Shown in pieces: positions 1 through 10,989 of a stretch of DNA of 64,000 nt. The notes under the pieces are model-generated. The model was given only the letters and a program-made list of their open reading frames with translations. It was not told the origin of the DNA and did not search any database. The position numbers and the translations under genes are program-made. Within the stretch, counting starts at the first letter, position 1. Each line of letters starts with the position of its first letter. Source of the DNA: Dastarcus helophoroides (Eukaryota > Arthropoda > Insecta > Coleoptera > Bothrideridae); contig CM053327.1 of NCBI GenBank assembly GCA_028583605.1, forward strand, positions 28,570,626-28,634,625, given 5' to 3'.

Positions 1-344
1 AGGAACAATTTGGAGTGATTCACAAATTGTTTTCCGCCTTTCTATTGTGGTTAAATCCCCTTCATTCGTCTCTTTATTGAATGTTTTCACAAGGGGTCAT
101 TTGCAACCGTCATAGCTAATAATGAGTTCTATTAGGCTACTCTAATGCTAACTGGACGGGACAACTTCTAAATGCATCGATGTTTTGAGAACGTGTGAAA
201 CAAACTGCTTTCTGGCATATTTGTCGATTATTTGTGGTTGTTGGGAAAATAATCCTTGACCTGAAAGAAATAAAATAAAATAAAGGAAGATACAAGAAAC
301 ATGTATTTTCTATTTGTATACAAAAAGCTTAATATATTCTCTTA
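1..344. other. No recognised feature
   Basis: AT-rich sequence of ordinary complexity. No long reading frame, RNA gene or repeat seen. Confidence 0.4.
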
Positions 345-535
345 TACAGGATGTTTTTTTTTAAAGTTTAATCCACTCGCAAAGGGCAACCCCATTGTGC
401 CTCCAAAGAACCGCGAGTAGAATGCGGAAACAAGGATAAATGCCGTCTTCCTAAACAAGGATAGGTTGTAATTTTTGGAGAAAATTTCTTTCAGTAACGA
501 GTTCCATAGCTTGAAAGTTCTATAAAAAAAAATGT
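345..535 (-). mobile_element. 5'-truncated 3' end of Jockey-like LINE
   Basis: Read on the minus strand, this encodes a decayed version of the ORF2 C-terminus also seen at 30969-31160 (motif HLSLFPHxTR), followed by a short 3' UTR and an A-run that appears as the T-run at 353-362. Frameshifts break the frame. It is a dead 5'-truncated copy, as expected from target-primed reverse transcription. The sequence TACAGGATGT sits directly beyond the tail; the plus-oriented copy near 19163-19397 also has ACATCCTG just beyond its tail. Confidence 0.6.
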
Positions 536-959
536 TTCGGTTAATCTGTTAAGTGTCACTCTGACATCTTATTTAAGCAAAAAGGTTTGAATTTTCTTTG
601 GCATAAGACAACCCTTTAGAAATTTATCTTCTTTGAAGATTTTTCATCAGTCGGTTTATTATGATAGTAGTTCAGATGTATTAAAACTTTACACTTGTCA
701 ATCACTGACAATTAGGGATGCACAAGATTTTTGAAACATCGATACTGTACTCAATTGATGTATCCAAAAAAATATATCGATATGTTTCGAAACATCGGTA
801 AATTCATTGGATATTCGATGTATCACATAAATCTAGTGCCAGCTCTTCTCAACCAGCAAGGCGCATCTCTCATGATTTCGCTTTTTTCAAAATTCCTACT
901 TCTTAGCACACTTACTTATTTAAAAATCACTTTTTTTACAATTTGTACTTCTTCAAAAA

Positions 960-2275
960 TTGACATTTAATAAAAAACTTCTGCTTCTATTTAAAACTTC
1001 TATTTGTTTTTATTAAATTTTGAAAATTGCAACTATTTATAAAAATTTCAGTTTTAAAGCTTTAAATTTTTTTTTAAAATATCGAGTTTTTTGAAAGATT
1101 GAAATTTTTTACGATTTTATTTGAGAATTGGGACTCTTTCCGAGATTTGCACTTTTTTAGGATTGTTAACTTTCTGGAATTTCCATATTTTTTAAAATTT
1201 TGACTTTTTTAAAATGTTGACTTTGATTTTTGAAAGGTTTGACATTTTTAAAAATTTCAATTTTTTTAGAAAATTTTGAATTTTCAGAAACTCTTTTTTT
1301 TTCATAAATCTCGATTTTTTTAAAAATTTAAACTTAATCGATAATTTCGACAGTTTTTTTAAAATTTGGAATTGTTTTTTCCAATTTCGTACTTTTTTCA
1401 AAGTTTCGAATTTCTTTGGGAATCCTGATTTTTGAAAGTTCTATTTTTTTATTAAACTTTAAATAATGTCAATTTTTTGTCAAATTTTGATTTCTTCAAA
1501 CTTTGCTCCGACTATTTTTAAAACTTGTTACTTTTATTTTAAAAATCTTCATTGTTTTTAAAAATCTTGTTTATATTAAAATTCTGCAATTTTTCAAAAA
1601 TTTGACTTTTGTTTTCAAATTTTTGCACTTTTTTCCGAAATTTTGACTTTCACAAATTTCGACCTTTTTTAAAATTTATCTATTTTTTTTAAATTTTGAC
1701 CTATTCGAAAATTTAAAACTTTTTTGAAAATATTGTTTGAAACTTTTTTTTTTGATTTCGAATATTTTTGAAAATTTCAGCTTTATTCAATTTTTCAGTT
1801 TTTCTGAAAAATTTGATTTATTTCGATAAGTGCTTTTTTCAATTTTTTTGATCATTTTTTAATATTTGGATTTTTAAATTTATACGAATTTTCTTTATAA
1901 TTTCGACTGATTTTTTTTTGAAAATTTAAACTTTTTATAAAAATTTTGATATTTCTCACAATTTTGACATTTCTCAAAATTTTTCTTTAAAATTTCCTTT
2001 TTTTTCAAATTTTTACGTATTTGAAAAATTTTACTTTCTTAAAAATTGCCACATTTTTTGATAATTCATCTATTTTTAGAATGTTGAAAATATTTGTTTG
2101 TTTGTAGATTTTTTAAATTGCGAAGTTTTTTAAAACTGAATTTTAAGGAAAATTTTTTATTTATTTTTTCAATATTTCATTTTTTTTTTACTTTTTGGCT
2201 ATGTTGCAATATTTCGACTTTTTTAAAAATCAAATACAATTTTTTTTCAAAACATTAATTATTTTGATAACGAAG
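960..2275. repeat. T-rich arm of degenerate AAATTTCGAC low-complexity DNA
   Basis: Quasi-periodic T-tracts with AAATTT, TTCGAA and GAAAATT cores, all with T-runs on the plus strand. Small frames here (e.g. 1192-1401 minus, rich in K, F, L, S) are composition artefacts. Confidence 0.8.
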
Positions 2276-4308
2276 GCTTCCACGGCCAGAGTGAGTACAA
2301 GATAAACTTCTTCCGGGATTGGACCGTGTCAAAAAACTACTAAAAGTGTTCAAATTATTTTGAAAATTTTTATTTTTATGAAAATTTCAAAAAGCGTACA
2401 AATTTTAAGAAAATTTCCAAGAGTCAAAATTTAAAAAAAATGTAAAAGCTTTTATAGAATGTTGAAACTTTTAAAAAGGTTAATGATTTCAAAAAAACCA
2501 ATATTTAAGAAATAGCCAAATTTTCGAAAAAAAATAAAGTTTTAAATTTTAAAATATAGTCCGAAGTTTAAAAGATATTTGAAATTATGAAGAAATATCA
2601 AGATTTAAAAAAAATGTGTTTTTACTGAAATCTCGGAAATTTTCAGATATCCCAAATTCCGAAAAAAGGTCAAAATTATCAAAAACTTCGAAATTCTTGT
2701 TAGTTGAAATTTTGAGAAAAAAGTTAAAGTCACAAATCTTAAAAAGAAAACCAGAACCAGAAACCAGAATGTCAAAGGTAAGATTTTCAAAAAAAGATAA
2801 AATGTTGAAAAAATCGATATTTTGAAAGAAGTTCAAATTTTCGAAATAAATTAAAAACTTTAAAATGCAACGATATTTTTGGAAAATAATAAAAGAATTA
2901 AAAAGAAGCTCTAAAATGTCAACACTTTGAAATAAGTTGGAGTTTTAAAAAAATCGGTAATTTTAAAGAACAGCGAAAGTATATGATAAAAATTCGAAAT
3001 TTTGCTAAATAATTCATAATGACAAAAAAAGTGAAGAAAATGTCGCCATTTAATAACTTAAAATTTTCGAATAAACTCGAAATTTTAAAGATATTTTCAA
3101 AAAAATTTAAAGTTTTCAAAAAAGGCCAAATTTTTAAAAATATCAAAATTGAAAAAAAAGTTAAAATTTAAAAAAGTAGGAATTTTAGGATTGGAAACTT
3201 ATAACAAAGTCCGTATTTTTAAAAAGCCAAGGTTTTTAAAAGGTGTCAAAATTTTCGAAAATAAAATCTACATTTTTAAAAGCCAAAATTAAAAAAAAAA
3301 CAATTTTTTGAAAAACAGATTTAAAAAAAGTCAGCATTTAAAAAAGTAAGAATTTTCGGAGTGGAAATTTGGAAAAAAGTCTTGAGTTTTTGAAAAGTTA
3401 AGGTTTTGAAAAGGTGTCAAAATTTTCGAAAATAAAAGCTACATTTTTAAAAGCCAAAATAAAAAAAAACAATTTTTTGAAAGGCAGATTTAAAAAAAGT
3501 CAGCATTTAAAAAAGTAAGAATTTTCGGAGTGAAAATTTGGAAAAAGAGTCAGAATTTTTAAAGAGTTAAGGTTTTGAAAAGGTGTCAAAATTTTCGAAA
3601 ATAAAATCTACATTTTTAAAAGCCAAAATTCCAAAAAGCAATTTTTTTTAAAGACAGGGATTTTAAAAAAAGTCAAAATTTTGAACGTCAAAAGTCTCAA
3701 AATCCCAAATTTTGACAATTTGAAGTTTGGAAAAAATACATCTTTTCAAAATATGGACATTTTAAAAAATCTTCGGCTCAAATTCCGAATAAAAGGTCAA
3801 AATTATCAAAAATTTCAAAGTTTTTGTTAGTTGAAATTTTGAGAAAAAAGTTAAAAAGTCACAAATCTTAAAAAGAAAACCAATTTAAAGAATGTCAAAG
3901 GTAAGATTTTCAAAAAAAGACAAAATGTTGAAAAAATCGATATTTTGAAAGAAGTTCAAATTTCCGAAATAAATCAAAAACCTTAAAATGCAACAATATT
4001 ATTGGAAAATAATCCAAAATTTAAAATAAAAGCTCTAAAAAGTCGACGCTTTAAAATAAGCTGGAGATTTTAAAAAAATCGAAAATTTTAAAGAACAGCG
4101 AAAGTATCAAATAAATTCGAAATTCTGCAAAATAGTTCATAATAACAAAAAAAAAATGATGAAAATGTCGCCATTAAAACAACTCAAAATTTTCGAATTA
4201 ACTCGAAATTTTAAAGAAATTTTTTAAAAAATCTAGAGTTTTCAAAAAAGGCTATTGTTTTTTGGAAATATCAAAATTTAAAAAACAGAAAGACAGATTT
4301 AAAAAAAG

Positions 4309-5895
4309 TCAGCATTTAAAAAAGTAAGAATTTTCGGAGTGAAAATTTGGAAAAAAGTCTTGAGTTTTTGAGAAGTTAAGGTTTTAAAAAGGTGTCAAAA
4401 TTTTCGAAAATAAAATCTACATTTTTAAAAGCAAAAATTAAAAAAAAACAATTTTTTGAAAAACAGATTTAAAAAAAAAAAAGTCAGCATTTAAAAAAGT
4501 AAGAATTTTCGGAGTGGAAATTTGGAAAATAGTCTTGAGTTTTTGAGAAGTTAAGGTTTTGAAAAGGTGTCAAAATTTTCGAAAATAAAATCTACATTTT
4601 TAAAAGCCAAAATTACAAAAAGCAATTTTTTTAAAGACAGGGATTTTAAAAAAAGTCAAAATTTTCAAAGTCGAAAGTCTCAAAAACCCAAATTTTGACA
4701 ATTCGAAATTTTGAAAAAATGCATCCTTTCAAAAAATGGACATTTTAAAAGATCTTCAACCCAAATTCCGAAAAAAGGGTCAAAATTATCAAAAATAAAA
4801 TCTACATTTTTAAAAGCCAAAATAAAAAAAAACAATTTTTTGAATGACAGATTTAAAAAAAGTCAGCATTTAAAAAGGTAAGAATTTTCGGAGTGAAAAT
4901 TTGGAAAAAAGTCTTGAGTTTTTGAGAAGTTAAGGTTTTAAAAAGGTGTCGAAATTTTCGAAAATAAAATCTACATTTTTAAAAGCCAAAATTACAAAAA
5001 TCAATTTTTTTAAAGACAGGGATTTTAAAAAAAGGCAAAATTTTGAAAGTCGAAAGTCTCAAAAACCCAAATTTTGACAATTCGAAATTTTGAAAAAATG
5101 CATCCTTTCACAAAATGGACATTTTAAAAGATCTTCGACCCAAATTCCGAAAAAAGGGTCAAAATTATCAAAAATAAAATCTACATTTTTAAAAGCCAAA
5201 ATAAAAGAAAACAATTTTTTGAAAGACAGATTTAAAAAAAGTCAGCATTTAAAAAAGTAAGAATTTTCGGAGTGAAAATTTGGAAAAAAGTCTTGAGTTT
5301 TTGAGAAGTTAAGGTTTTGAAAAGGTGTCAAAATTTTCGAAAATAAAATCTACATTTTTAAAAGCCAAAATTACAAAAAGCAATTTTTTTAAAGACGGGG
5401 ATTTTAAAGAAAGTCAAAATTTTGAAAGTCGAAAGTCTCAAAAACCCAAATTTCGGCAATTTGAAATTTCGAAAAAATACATCTTTTCAAAAAAGTGGAC
5501 ATTTTAAAAGATCTTCGACCCAAATTTCGAAAAAAGGGTCAAAATTATCAAAAATAAAATCTACATTTTTAAAAGCCAAAATAAAAAAAAAACAATATTT
5601 TGAAAGACAGATTTAAAAAAGTCAGCATTTAAAAAAGTAAGAATTTTCGGAGTAAAAATTTGGAAAAAAGTCTTGAGTTTTTAAGAAGTTAAAGTTTTGA
5701 AAAGGTGTCAAAATTTTTGAAAATAAAATCTACATTTTTAAAAGCCAAAATTACAAAAAGCAATTTTTTTAAAGACAGGGATTTTAAAGAAAGTCAAAAT
5801 TTTGAAAGTCGAAAGTCTCAAAACCCAAATTTCGGCAATTTGAAATTTCGAAAAAATACATCTTTTCAAAAAAGTGGACATTTTAAAAAATCGTA
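4309..5895. repeat. 379/380-bp higher-order tandem repeat
   Basis: The landmark TCAGCATTTAAAAAAG recurs at about 4309, 4483, 4862, 5241 and 5621. The last four are spaced 379, 379 and 380 bp; the first pair is about 174 bp apart, and an earlier pair at about 3330 and 3499 is 169 bp apart. The 380-bp unit therefore seems to be a higher-order unit of two related subunits. Adjacent copies are very similar, implying recent homogenisation. Confidence 0.78.
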
Positions 5896-7084
5896 GGCCC
5901 AAATTCTGAAAAAAAGGTCAAAATTATCAAAAATTTCAAAGTTTTTGTTAGTTAAAATTTTGAGAAAAAAGTTAAACAGTTACAAATCGTAAAAAGAAAA
6001 TCAGTTTAAAAAATGACAAAAGGTAATATTTTCAAAAAAAGACAAAATGTTAAAAAAATCGACATTTTGGAAGACGTTCAAATTTCCGAAATAAATCAAA
6101 AACTTTAAAATGCAACAAACTTTTTGAAAAGTAATCCGAAATTAAAAAAAATATATATAAAAAGTTAACACTTTAAAATAAACTGGAATTTATAAAAAAA
6201 ACAAAAATTTTAAAAAGCAGCGAAAGTATCAAAAAAATTCGAAATTCTGCAAAATAATTCAAAATGACAAAAAAAAGTCAAGAACATGTCACCATTTAAA
6301 TAACTCAAACTTTTTAAATGAAGTCGAAATTTTAAAGAAATTTTCAAAAAATCTAGTTTTCAAAAAAGGCTGCAATTTTCGGAAACATCAAAATACAAAA
6401 AAATGTTAACATTTAGTAAAATAAGAATTTTTGGGGTCGAAATTTCGAAACAAGTCAGAATTTTTAAAAAACCAAGGTTTTTAAAAGGTGTCAAAATTTT
6501 CGAAAATAAAATCTACATTTTTAAAAGACAAAATTAAAAAAAAAACAAATTTTTGAAAGACAGACATTAAAAAAGTCAAAATTTTAAAAGCCGAAAGTTA
6601 AGTTTTAAAAACCCATATTTTGACAGGTCAAAATTTTGAAAAAATACAGCTTTTCAAAAGAATTGACATTTTTAAAAAATCTTCGGTGTCAAGATTTCCA
6701 AAAAATCTAGAATTTTCGAAAGAGAAAGATTTTTAAAAAAAGTCGAAATTTTGAAAAAATACAACTTTTCAAAAAATGGACATTTTAAAAATCTTCGGTA
6801 TCAAATTTTCTAAAAAATCTAGATTTTTTGAAAGAGAAAAAGAAGAAAGGTTTTAAACATAAGTCAAAATTATCAGAAAAGTCGAAACATTCAGAGTCGA
6901 AGTTTTCAAAAACGTAATTTTTTTTTAAAAAGTCGAAATCTTGGGTAATTGAAAAATTTAAAAGCAAAAGTTTTGAAAAAGTGAGAATTTTGATAAAAAA
7001 TTTAAAATTTTGAAATAAAATCGGAATTTTAGAAAAATTAATTTAAAAAAAATCGGAATTTTAGAAAAATTAATTTAAAAAAAA

Positions 7085-8560
7085 GTCGACATTTTGATTT
7101 TTCCAGAGAAGTTGAAATTTCAGAAATTTTAAATTAAAAAATTGAAATGTTTAAAAAGTCAAATTTCGTGTTCGATACATTGAATAAAATCGAAATTTTC
7201 AGTAAAGTGAAGTGAGCTAAATTTTGAAAAAATTGAAGTCTTCGAAAAAGTCGAAAGTTGGAAAAGAAGCGACATTTTTAAAGTTGGAACTTTGAAAAAA
7301 GTGGAAATTTGAGTAAAAGACTAAATTTAAAAGGGCAGAAATGTCGAAAAAAGGGATACTTCAAAAATCGTTACGTTTAAACAAATTAAATAAACTTTCC
7401 AATGGAGATTTTAAAATATCTTCGGTGTCAAGATTTCCAAAAAATCTAGAATTTTGAAAAGAGAAAGATTTAAAAAAAAGTTGAAATTATCAGAAAAATC
7501 GAAATTTTCAGAGTCGAAGTTTTTAAAAACGTAAAATTTTGAAAAAAGTCCAAATTTTGGGTGGTTCAAAATTGTGTGAAAAAAAAAATTTAAAAGCGAA
7601 AGTTGTGATACAAAATTCAACGTTTAGAAATAAAATCGGAATTTTAGTAAAATTTATTTAAAAAAAACTCGACATTTTGATTTTTCCAGAGAAGTTGAAA
7701 TTTCAGAAATTTTAAATTAAAAAATTGAAACGTTTAAAAAGTCAAATTTCGTGTTCGATACATTGAATAAAATCGAAATTTCCAGTAAAGTGAAGTGAGC
7801 AAAATTTTGAAAAAATTGAAATCGAATGTTGGAAAAGAAGCGACATTTTAAAAGTCGGAACTTTGAAAAAAGTGAAAATTTGAGTAAAAGACTAAATTTA
7901 AAAGGGCAGAAATGTCAAAAAAAGCGATATTTAAAAAATCGTTTCGTTTAAACAAATTAAATAAACTTTCCAATGGAGATTTTAAAATATCTTCGGTGTC
8001 AAGATTTCCAAAAAATCTAGAATTTTGAAAAGAGAAAGATTTAAAAAAAAAGTTGAAATTATCAGAAAAGTCGAAATTTTCAGTCGAAGTTTTTAAAAAC
8101 GTAAAATTTTGAAAAAAGTCCAAATTTTGGGTAGTTGAAAATTGTGTAAAAAAAAAATTTAAAAGCGAAAGTTGTGATCCAAAATTCATCGTTTAGAAAT
8201 AAAATCGGAATTTTAGTAAAATTTATTTAAAAAAACTCGACATTTTGATTTTTCCAGAGAAGTTGAAATTTCAGAAATTTTAAATTAAATAACTGAAATG
8301 TTTATTAAAGATCAAATTTCGTGTTCGACACATTGAATAACGGTAAAAAAAAACGAAATATTTAGTAAAGTGAAGTGGGCCAAATTTTGAAAAAAATTAC
8401 GAAAAAGTCGAAAGTTGGAAAAGAAACGAATTTTTAAGAGTCGAAACTTTGAAAAGAGTTGAAATTTTAGAAAAAGACTAAATTTAAAAAGCCAGAAATT
8501 AAAAAAAGCGATATTTACAAAATCGATTTATTTAAATAAATTAAATAAAGAAGTGGCTAT
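7085..8560. repeat. About 570-580-bp tandem repeat, 2.5 copies
   Basis: The landmark ATTTTGATTTTTCCAGAGAA starts at 7091, 7673 and 8242 (spacings 582 and 569). A second landmark, CAATGGAGATTTTAAAATAT, is at about 7400 and 7971. The similar minus-strand frames at 7411-7620 and 7848-8189 are shadows of this duplication. Confidence 0.8.
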
Positions 8561-8584
8561 GAAATAGTATTTCTCTCAAGATGA

Positions 8585-8715
8585 AAGCTAGGCTGTCGAA
8601 ACGCGTTAGAGCAACCTTTGTTGTGTTTTTTAATATTTCTTAGTTTCAGGGGACAAAATTTGTATTTCAATTTTTGAAGATACCCAAGGACCAGTCCGTT
8701 CCACCAAAATGAAAT
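8585..8715. mobile_element. Foldback repeat family (GGGGACAAGATTTG), partial copy
   Basis: Contains GTTAGAGCAACCTTTGTTGT, then TTTCAGGGGACAAAATTTG, a near match to TATTTCAATTTTTGAAGATA, and CCAAGGACCAGTCCGTTCCA. The same ordered blocks recur at 19465-19700, 19860-19960, 29268-29335, 33950-33992, 35080-35310, 35330-35505 and, in the opposite orientation, 51515-51600. Non-coding. Confidence 0.75.
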
Positions 8716-8938
8716 AGTAAATGGAATCGGGTGACATATCAGCTAGTCCTTAAATAAATTTAAACCGTCGAAAAAGTAAGATTTTTTGAATTCATTTCAC
8801 CAATCGATACATCGAAAAAATATATCGATACTTTCGATGCATCGGAACGAAAGTATCGATACAAAAATATCGAACGTCGAAACGGAAACATCGATGTTTT
8901 CCATACATCCATGTATCCTGTGCATCCCTACTAACAAT

Positions 8939-9832
8939 CTATGTAAGACATACGACATAAATTAAAAATATTAAAAAAATTCACAGCCAACTTTTTGATT
9001 TTTTCATTTAACACACGAGAGGTTTGATTTACAATAATTGTAGGTTTGTTTTCGCAAAGAAATCAGTCGAAACATCAGAAGAATTTTTACCAGAATTCTC
9101 TCGTGTATAAATCACGAGTCTTCGAGTGTATTATATTCGAAAGCTTTCAAAGCAAAATAGTAAGCGTATGATGTTATTGATTTGTTTCACTCAAGCGTAG
9201 CCTCCTGCAATCTGGATGGGATATCCCGTTGTATCTCGACAGTTTCAGAGACTGGGAGATAGGGAAGCGTAGGTGGAAATAAAAAAAAAAGTATATGAAT
9301 GTGCGCGTATTATAACAGAGACAGGGCGTGCCTTTCGCAGGGTAGCAGGATTGGTTGCATTGACCGGATTCACCGGATCAATATCATGCGCGCCCGGACT
9401 TTCCCGGATATTCACTTACCGCAAAACAGACCCACTGCCACCATGATATTGTTATTATAAATTACGCACTCGACTGCTCTGCTCTGCTTGCTTAATAACG
9501 GCAGTGCGCCTCGTTTGGGGGATAATTAGTCGAGTGCGAATCGTAGATGTGGCAAAGTGAAAATCTAAGATTATTTTGTCGTTTTCCTGCGGCGTCAGCT
9601 TGTCTATTTCGTATGTAATTTGTGTCGGTATCATTAAATTAATAACCCAAGAGCGGATGTTGTAAATACACTTAATCGGTGTCCTTGAACGTTCGAAAAA
9701 TCATGTTGGTGATTAAAATTTATTATAACTAAATTGATTATAAATTAGCGGATCCCCACTGGCTGGATTTAAACTTGATAAGGCCGTAAGCTGCCTGAGA
9801 CATGGGGCCCTTTATAAGTCCAGATATTATAT
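8939..9832. other. Ordinary-complexity island between two hAT elements
   Basis: No reading frame of note. Base composition is more balanced than in the flanking elements, especially 9180-9660. It contains the stem-loop listed at 9465-9538. Probably host intergenic or intronic sequence. Confidence 0.4.
9465..9538. other. Perfect 11-bp inverted repeat
   Basis: CGCACTCGACT at 9465-9475 and AGTCGAGTGCG at 9528-9538 are exact reverse complements separated by 52 nt. A TAATTA core lies just inside the right arm. Function unknown. Confidence 0.5.
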
Positions 9833-10140
9833 GTCAGTGCCAGTGGCGGCTGGTGCCAATAAAATTTGGGGGTTGCAAAGAGACATTTGCAAAAATGTGC
9901 CGAAACTGGAAATTTTAAATTAAGCTGGAGGAATTAAGAGATATTTAGGATTTTAAATTGATATATGTTATACATATATAGTATATTGCTAAAATTCTCC
10001 TTTTTTTATATTCGCCAAAAACAGAAACAAAAAGAAGAGGAAGTCCATACGACGGACGATCTTCGGCAGCTGCAAATTTATCAATAACTTTTTACTGAAG
10101 TCAAGTATTCCTTAAATAAAGTCCTTTTCTTTGAAGACAT

Positions 10141-10265
10141 CGTTAATGCGGACAATCTTTCCTGGCATAATGTATTCTGCTTCAGCAGAAGCCATTGGGG
10201 TAGTTATCAAGATTTTTAAAAGATTTAGAGTTTCACTAAGCTCACTGTTTTCTGAAATAATGTTA
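10141..10265 (-). pseudogene. hAT transposase C-terminal (dimerisation) remnant
   Basis: Minus-strand translation gives a stretch with SELSETLNLLKILITTPM followed by ASAEAE. This matches the start of the hAT C-terminal dimerisation region, where xxLLKIxLTTPMxxAEAE is typical of the TTF-finger hAT transposases common in insects. The conserved sequence is lost soon after and a stop follows. Minus-strand sequence at about 10400-10716 may hold N-terminal remnants in broken frames, giving the order expected for a minus-strand gene with an internal deletion. Family comparison is from memory. Confidence 0.6.
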
Positions 10266-10989
10266 TAAAGTACAAGTAAACCAAAAACCGATTAAAACTT
10301 TTCTGTTTTGTAAATTACACATAATTCAGCTCTTAGTTTTTGTAAATTAAAAAATTGATAAACCTCAGCGGTTTCTTTAAATTTTTTTTCGGGAAAAGTG
10401 ATTTTATGTTGGTTAAACTTTTTAGAAAAAAATAAGGTTGCTGCAATTAAATGGCCAGTGAAGCTGAATCGTTCTTTAGCTTAGCAAATAACAATGTCAC
10501 ATAGGTACTTCTTTAGCTTCGCGAACTATTTCTGTTAAAACTTCGCTTTTTACAAAACACGGTCTGCACAATATTTAGGTCTGGAATAGGTCATCCACAC
10601 GTCGCTTAATTTCCAGTTTTTTTTAACATAGATCGGTTACAGAAGGGCTGTGCAATTAAATTTTGCACTGAATTCATTTTTATTTGTGTTTCAAGACTCG
10701 CAACATTGACCGATGACAGATTATCAGTGGCGGCTCGCGAATATGCACTGAGGAACTGCAGCACCCCCAATTCAGCTTTCCAGTTTTTTCTCAACATGTT
10801 GGTCTTTTTTGAAAACTTTTCCCTAACACGTTTTTATAGAAATTTTAAATTTTCTTTGATTTCTTTTATAAAAATTTCATCTTTCTTTCTAAAATCTATT
10901 TTATTACTAATGTTGATGAAAAACGCATTTTCAAAAATTAATTTTTCTAATAAAGAAATTAATATTTCGAGAAAGAATTGAAATTTAAA

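Larger units (their letters stand above)
2340..8560. repeat. A-rich arm of GTCGAAATTT low-complexity DNA
   Basis: Continuation of the same low-complexity family but with the A-runs on the plus strand. The switch happens at a roughly 55-bp island of normal composition at 2277-2333. Segments near 2650, 3781 and 5895 are diverged copies of one longer unit. All small frames here are low-complexity artefacts. Confidence 0.8.
713..8930. mobile_element. Large non-autonomous hAT-type element
   Basis: The ends are TAGGGATGCACA at 713 and its reverse complement ending at 8930, a terminal repeat typical of hAT elements. Flanks are CTGACAAT (705-712) and CTAACAAT (8931-8938), an 8-bp target duplication with one mismatch. 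Just inside both ends are clusters of ATCGATA/CATCGAT motifs (about 739-825 and 8805-8900), which look like subterminal transposase sites. No transposase frame is visible. The 8.2-kb interior is almost entirely GTCGAAATTT low-complexity DNA with higher-order tandem repeats, plus a foldback-repeat copy near 8590-8710. hAT assignment rests on terminal sequence and 8-bp duplication only. Confidence 0.72.

Noticed and set aside
7848..8189. 113-codon minus frame similar to 7411-7620
   Set aside because: The similarity is due to the 570-bp tandem repeat and the composition is that of low-complexity DNA.
10706..10981. 91-codon plus frame across the inner hAT left end
   Set aside because: It starts in the outer element, crosses the terminus and enters low-complexity DNA; chance frame.
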